Origin: Acholoe squamosa
Lineage: Eukaryota; Annelida; Polychaeta; Phyllodocida; Polynoidae
Assembly (NCBI GenBank): GCA_949317995.1
Contig: OX439040.1
Location: forward strand, 22,563,830-22,627,829
Direction: 5' to 3'
DNA length: 64,000 bases
Shown here: piece by piece, positions 62,090 through 64,000 of the stretch
Position numbering within the stretch: the first letter of the stretch is position 1
Layout of the letters: each line of letters opens with the position of its first letter
Program-made: the position numbers and the translations under genes
The notes under the pieces: model-generated
Seen by the model: only the letters and a program-made list of their open reading frames with translations
What the model was told of the DNA's origin: nothing
Database searches by the model: none

Positions 62090-63200
62090 GCACTTTTTTA
62101 GGAGTTTTAAGTGGCATGATGAATTGATGCACATTTAAACCTTTATGGATGGCATGATGCATTGATGCACACTTAGACCTTTATGGATAGCATGATGTAT
62201 TGATGCACACTTAACCCCTTAGGGATGTATTGATGCACACTTAACCCTTTATAGATGGCATGATGCATTGATGCACACTTAACCCTTTAGGGATAGCATG
62301 ATACATTGATGCACAGTTAACCCCTTAGGGATGTATTGATGCACACTTAACCCTTTATAGATGGCATGATGCATTGATGCACACTTAACCTTTAGGGATA
62401 GCATGATGCATTGATGCACAATTAAACCTTTATGGATGGCATGATGCATTGGTGCACACTTAGACCTTTATGGATACCATGATGCATTGATTCACACTTA
62501 ACCCTTTATAGATGGCATGATGCATTGATGCACACTTAACCCTTTATGAATGGCATGATGCATTGATGCACACTTAACCCTTTATAGATGTATTGATGCA
62601 CACTTAACTCTTTGTAGATTGCATGATGCATCGATGCACTCTTAACCCTTTATGGATGTATTGATGCACACTTAACCCTTTGTAGATTGTATGATGCATT
62701 GATGCACACTTAACCCTTTATGGATATCATGATGCATTGGTGCACACTTAGACCTTTATGGATAGCATGATGTATTGATGCACACTTGACCCCGTTAGGG
62801 ATAGCATGATGCATTGATGCACACTTAACCCTTTATAGATGGCATGATGCATTGATGCACACTTAACCCTTCATGGATAGCATGATGCATTGATGCACAC
62901 TTAACCCTTTAGGGATGTATTGATGCACACTTAACCCTTTATAGATGGCATGATGCATTGATGCACATTTAACCCTTCATGGGTGGCATGATGCATTGAT
63001 GTACACTTAACGCTTTCGGGATGGCATGATGCATTGATGCACTTAACCCTTTATAGATGGCATGATACATTGATTTACACTTAACCCTTTAGGGATGGCA
63101 TGATGCATTGGTGCACACTTAACCCTTTATGGATGGCATGATGCATTGATGCACAATTAACCCTTTATGGGTGACCTGCTACATTGATGCACACTTTAAG
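62090..63200 (+). repeat. 39-bp minisatellite, about 30 units
   Basis: The core is GGCATGATGCATTGATGCAC followed by ACTTAACCCTTTATGGAT. About 30 ATTGATGCAC-type cores can be counted. A recurring shorter unit of about 28 bases lacks the GGCATGATGC part and appears several times, so the array is a mixture of long and short variants. The GCATGATGCATTGATGC part is nearly palindromic. Dispersed single copies of the same sequence occur elsewhere in the window. Confidence 0.95.
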
Positions 63201-63289
63201 CATTATAATTAACCATGACAAAATAAATCACCACGGCTATGCCGTGCTTAACTGATTTCCTTAATCCATCAAATACACGCCTCCTAGTT

Positions 63290-64000
63290 GTCTTCCATGT
63301 GTGTCGGCCATCTTTGTTTTAGGAAACACAGGGATCCAGCTCATATATTGTCAATTTTAATCTTCAAAAGTTATCAGATGGATGTTAGTGACCATTGGGA
63401 CACCTCAACTACCTAATTTTATTGTTCTCCATATATGTCGGCCATCTTTGTTTTAGGAAACACAGGGATCCAGGCCATATATGGTCAACTTCGATCTTCA
63501 AAAGTTATCAGATGGATGTTAGTGACCATTGAGACACCTCAAGTACCTAATTTTATTGTTTTCCATGTGTATCGGCCATCTTGGTTTTCGGAAACACAGG
63601 GATCCAGGTCATATGTGGTCAATTTTGATCTTCAAAAGTTATCAGATGGATGTTAGTGACCATTGGGAGACCTCAACTACCCAATTTTGTTGTTTTCCAT
63701 GTGTGTCGGCCATCTTTGTTTTAGGAAAAACAGGGATCCAGGTCATACATGGTCAATTTTGATCTTAAAAAAAAAGTTATAGATGGATGTTAGTGACCAT
63801 TGGGAAACCTCAACTACCCAATTTTTTTGATCTTAAAAAAAAAGTTATAGATGGATGTTAGTGACCATTGGGACACCTCAACTACCCAATTTTATTGTTT
63901 TCCATGTGTGTCGGCCATCTTTGTTTTTAGGAAACGAAGGGATCCAGGTCATATGTGGTCAATTTTGATCTTCAAAAGTTATCAGATGGATGTTAGTGAC
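63290..64000 (+). repeat. 134-bp satellite, continues past the window
   Basis: TCGGCCATCTTxGTTTT starts units at 63304, 63438, 63572 and 63706 (exactly 134 apart) and again at 63911. The longer gap contains an internal duplication of about 71 bases (63768-63839) that begins GATCTTAAAAAAAAAGTTAT. Units are about 90% alike by eye. Open frames across the units (73-77 codons) are periodic artefacts. Confidence 0.93.

Noticed and set aside
62090..63200. CRISPR-like regular direct repeats
   Set aside because: The spacers are not unique: the whole 39-bp unit repeats, and the genome is eukaryotic. It is a minisatellite.

Overview
The window looks like a non-coding-rich piece of an animal nuclear genome. 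It has long AT-rich intergenic DNA, CA/CT/AT microsatellites, minisatellites, tRNA-like elements and several families of short inverted-repeat transposons. The only long open reading frames belong to one retrotransposon. Combining a DIRS element, a PIF/Harbinger-like MITE and a possible Transib/RAG-like element would fit a marine invertebrate or basal deuterostome, but the sequence does not fix the species. I could not identify any host protein-coding exon with confidence.

Layout. 1-24.1 kb is intergenic. It holds degenerate minisatellites (1.8-2.4, 3.1-3.6 and 8.1-8.4 kb), two Harbinger-like MITE copies (1.1 and 3.9 kb), two copies of a 225-bp CACTG-ended MITE (6.7 and 7.6 kb), two abutting inverted-repeat elements (10.4-10.8 kb), promoter-like motif clusters (4.3, 14.0, 15.4 and 18.7 kb), a tRNA-like sequence at 18.9 kb and a palindromic TGATCAC-rich element at 23.0 kb.

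24,143-29,727 is a structurally complete but mutated DIRS-type tyrosine-recombinase retrotransposon. It has inverted termini and an internal complementary region matching both ends. It also has a predicted 5' leader intron containing four 78-bp tandem repeats, then gag-like, RT-RNase H-methyltransferase-like and tyrosine recombinase frames. Each frame lies -1 relative to the one before, and a GGGTTTT slippery heptamer sits exactly where gag would shift into pol. Gag has a frameshift and a stop, and the recombinase frame has one TGA.

29.8-64 kb is again repeat-rich. It contains a roughly 0.9-kb hairpin-bearing dispersed repeat in two copies (29.9 and 54.8 kb), four more CACTG MITE copies, a 1,248-bp element with about 110-bp terminal inverted repeats starting CACTGYG and 5-bp target duplications (32,840-34,087), further Harbinger-like copies (44.6 and 60.1 kb) and promoter-like clusters (35.3, 39.6, 41.1 and 56.0 kb). 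It also has (AT)n/(CT)n tracts, a 41-bp array (59 kb), a roughly 30-unit 39-bp array (62.1-63.2 kb) and a 134-bp satellite running off the end.

Two short motifs recur far more often than chance across the whole window: the 9-mer GAGCWGCTC and TGATGCA-type sequence related to the 62-kb array unit.
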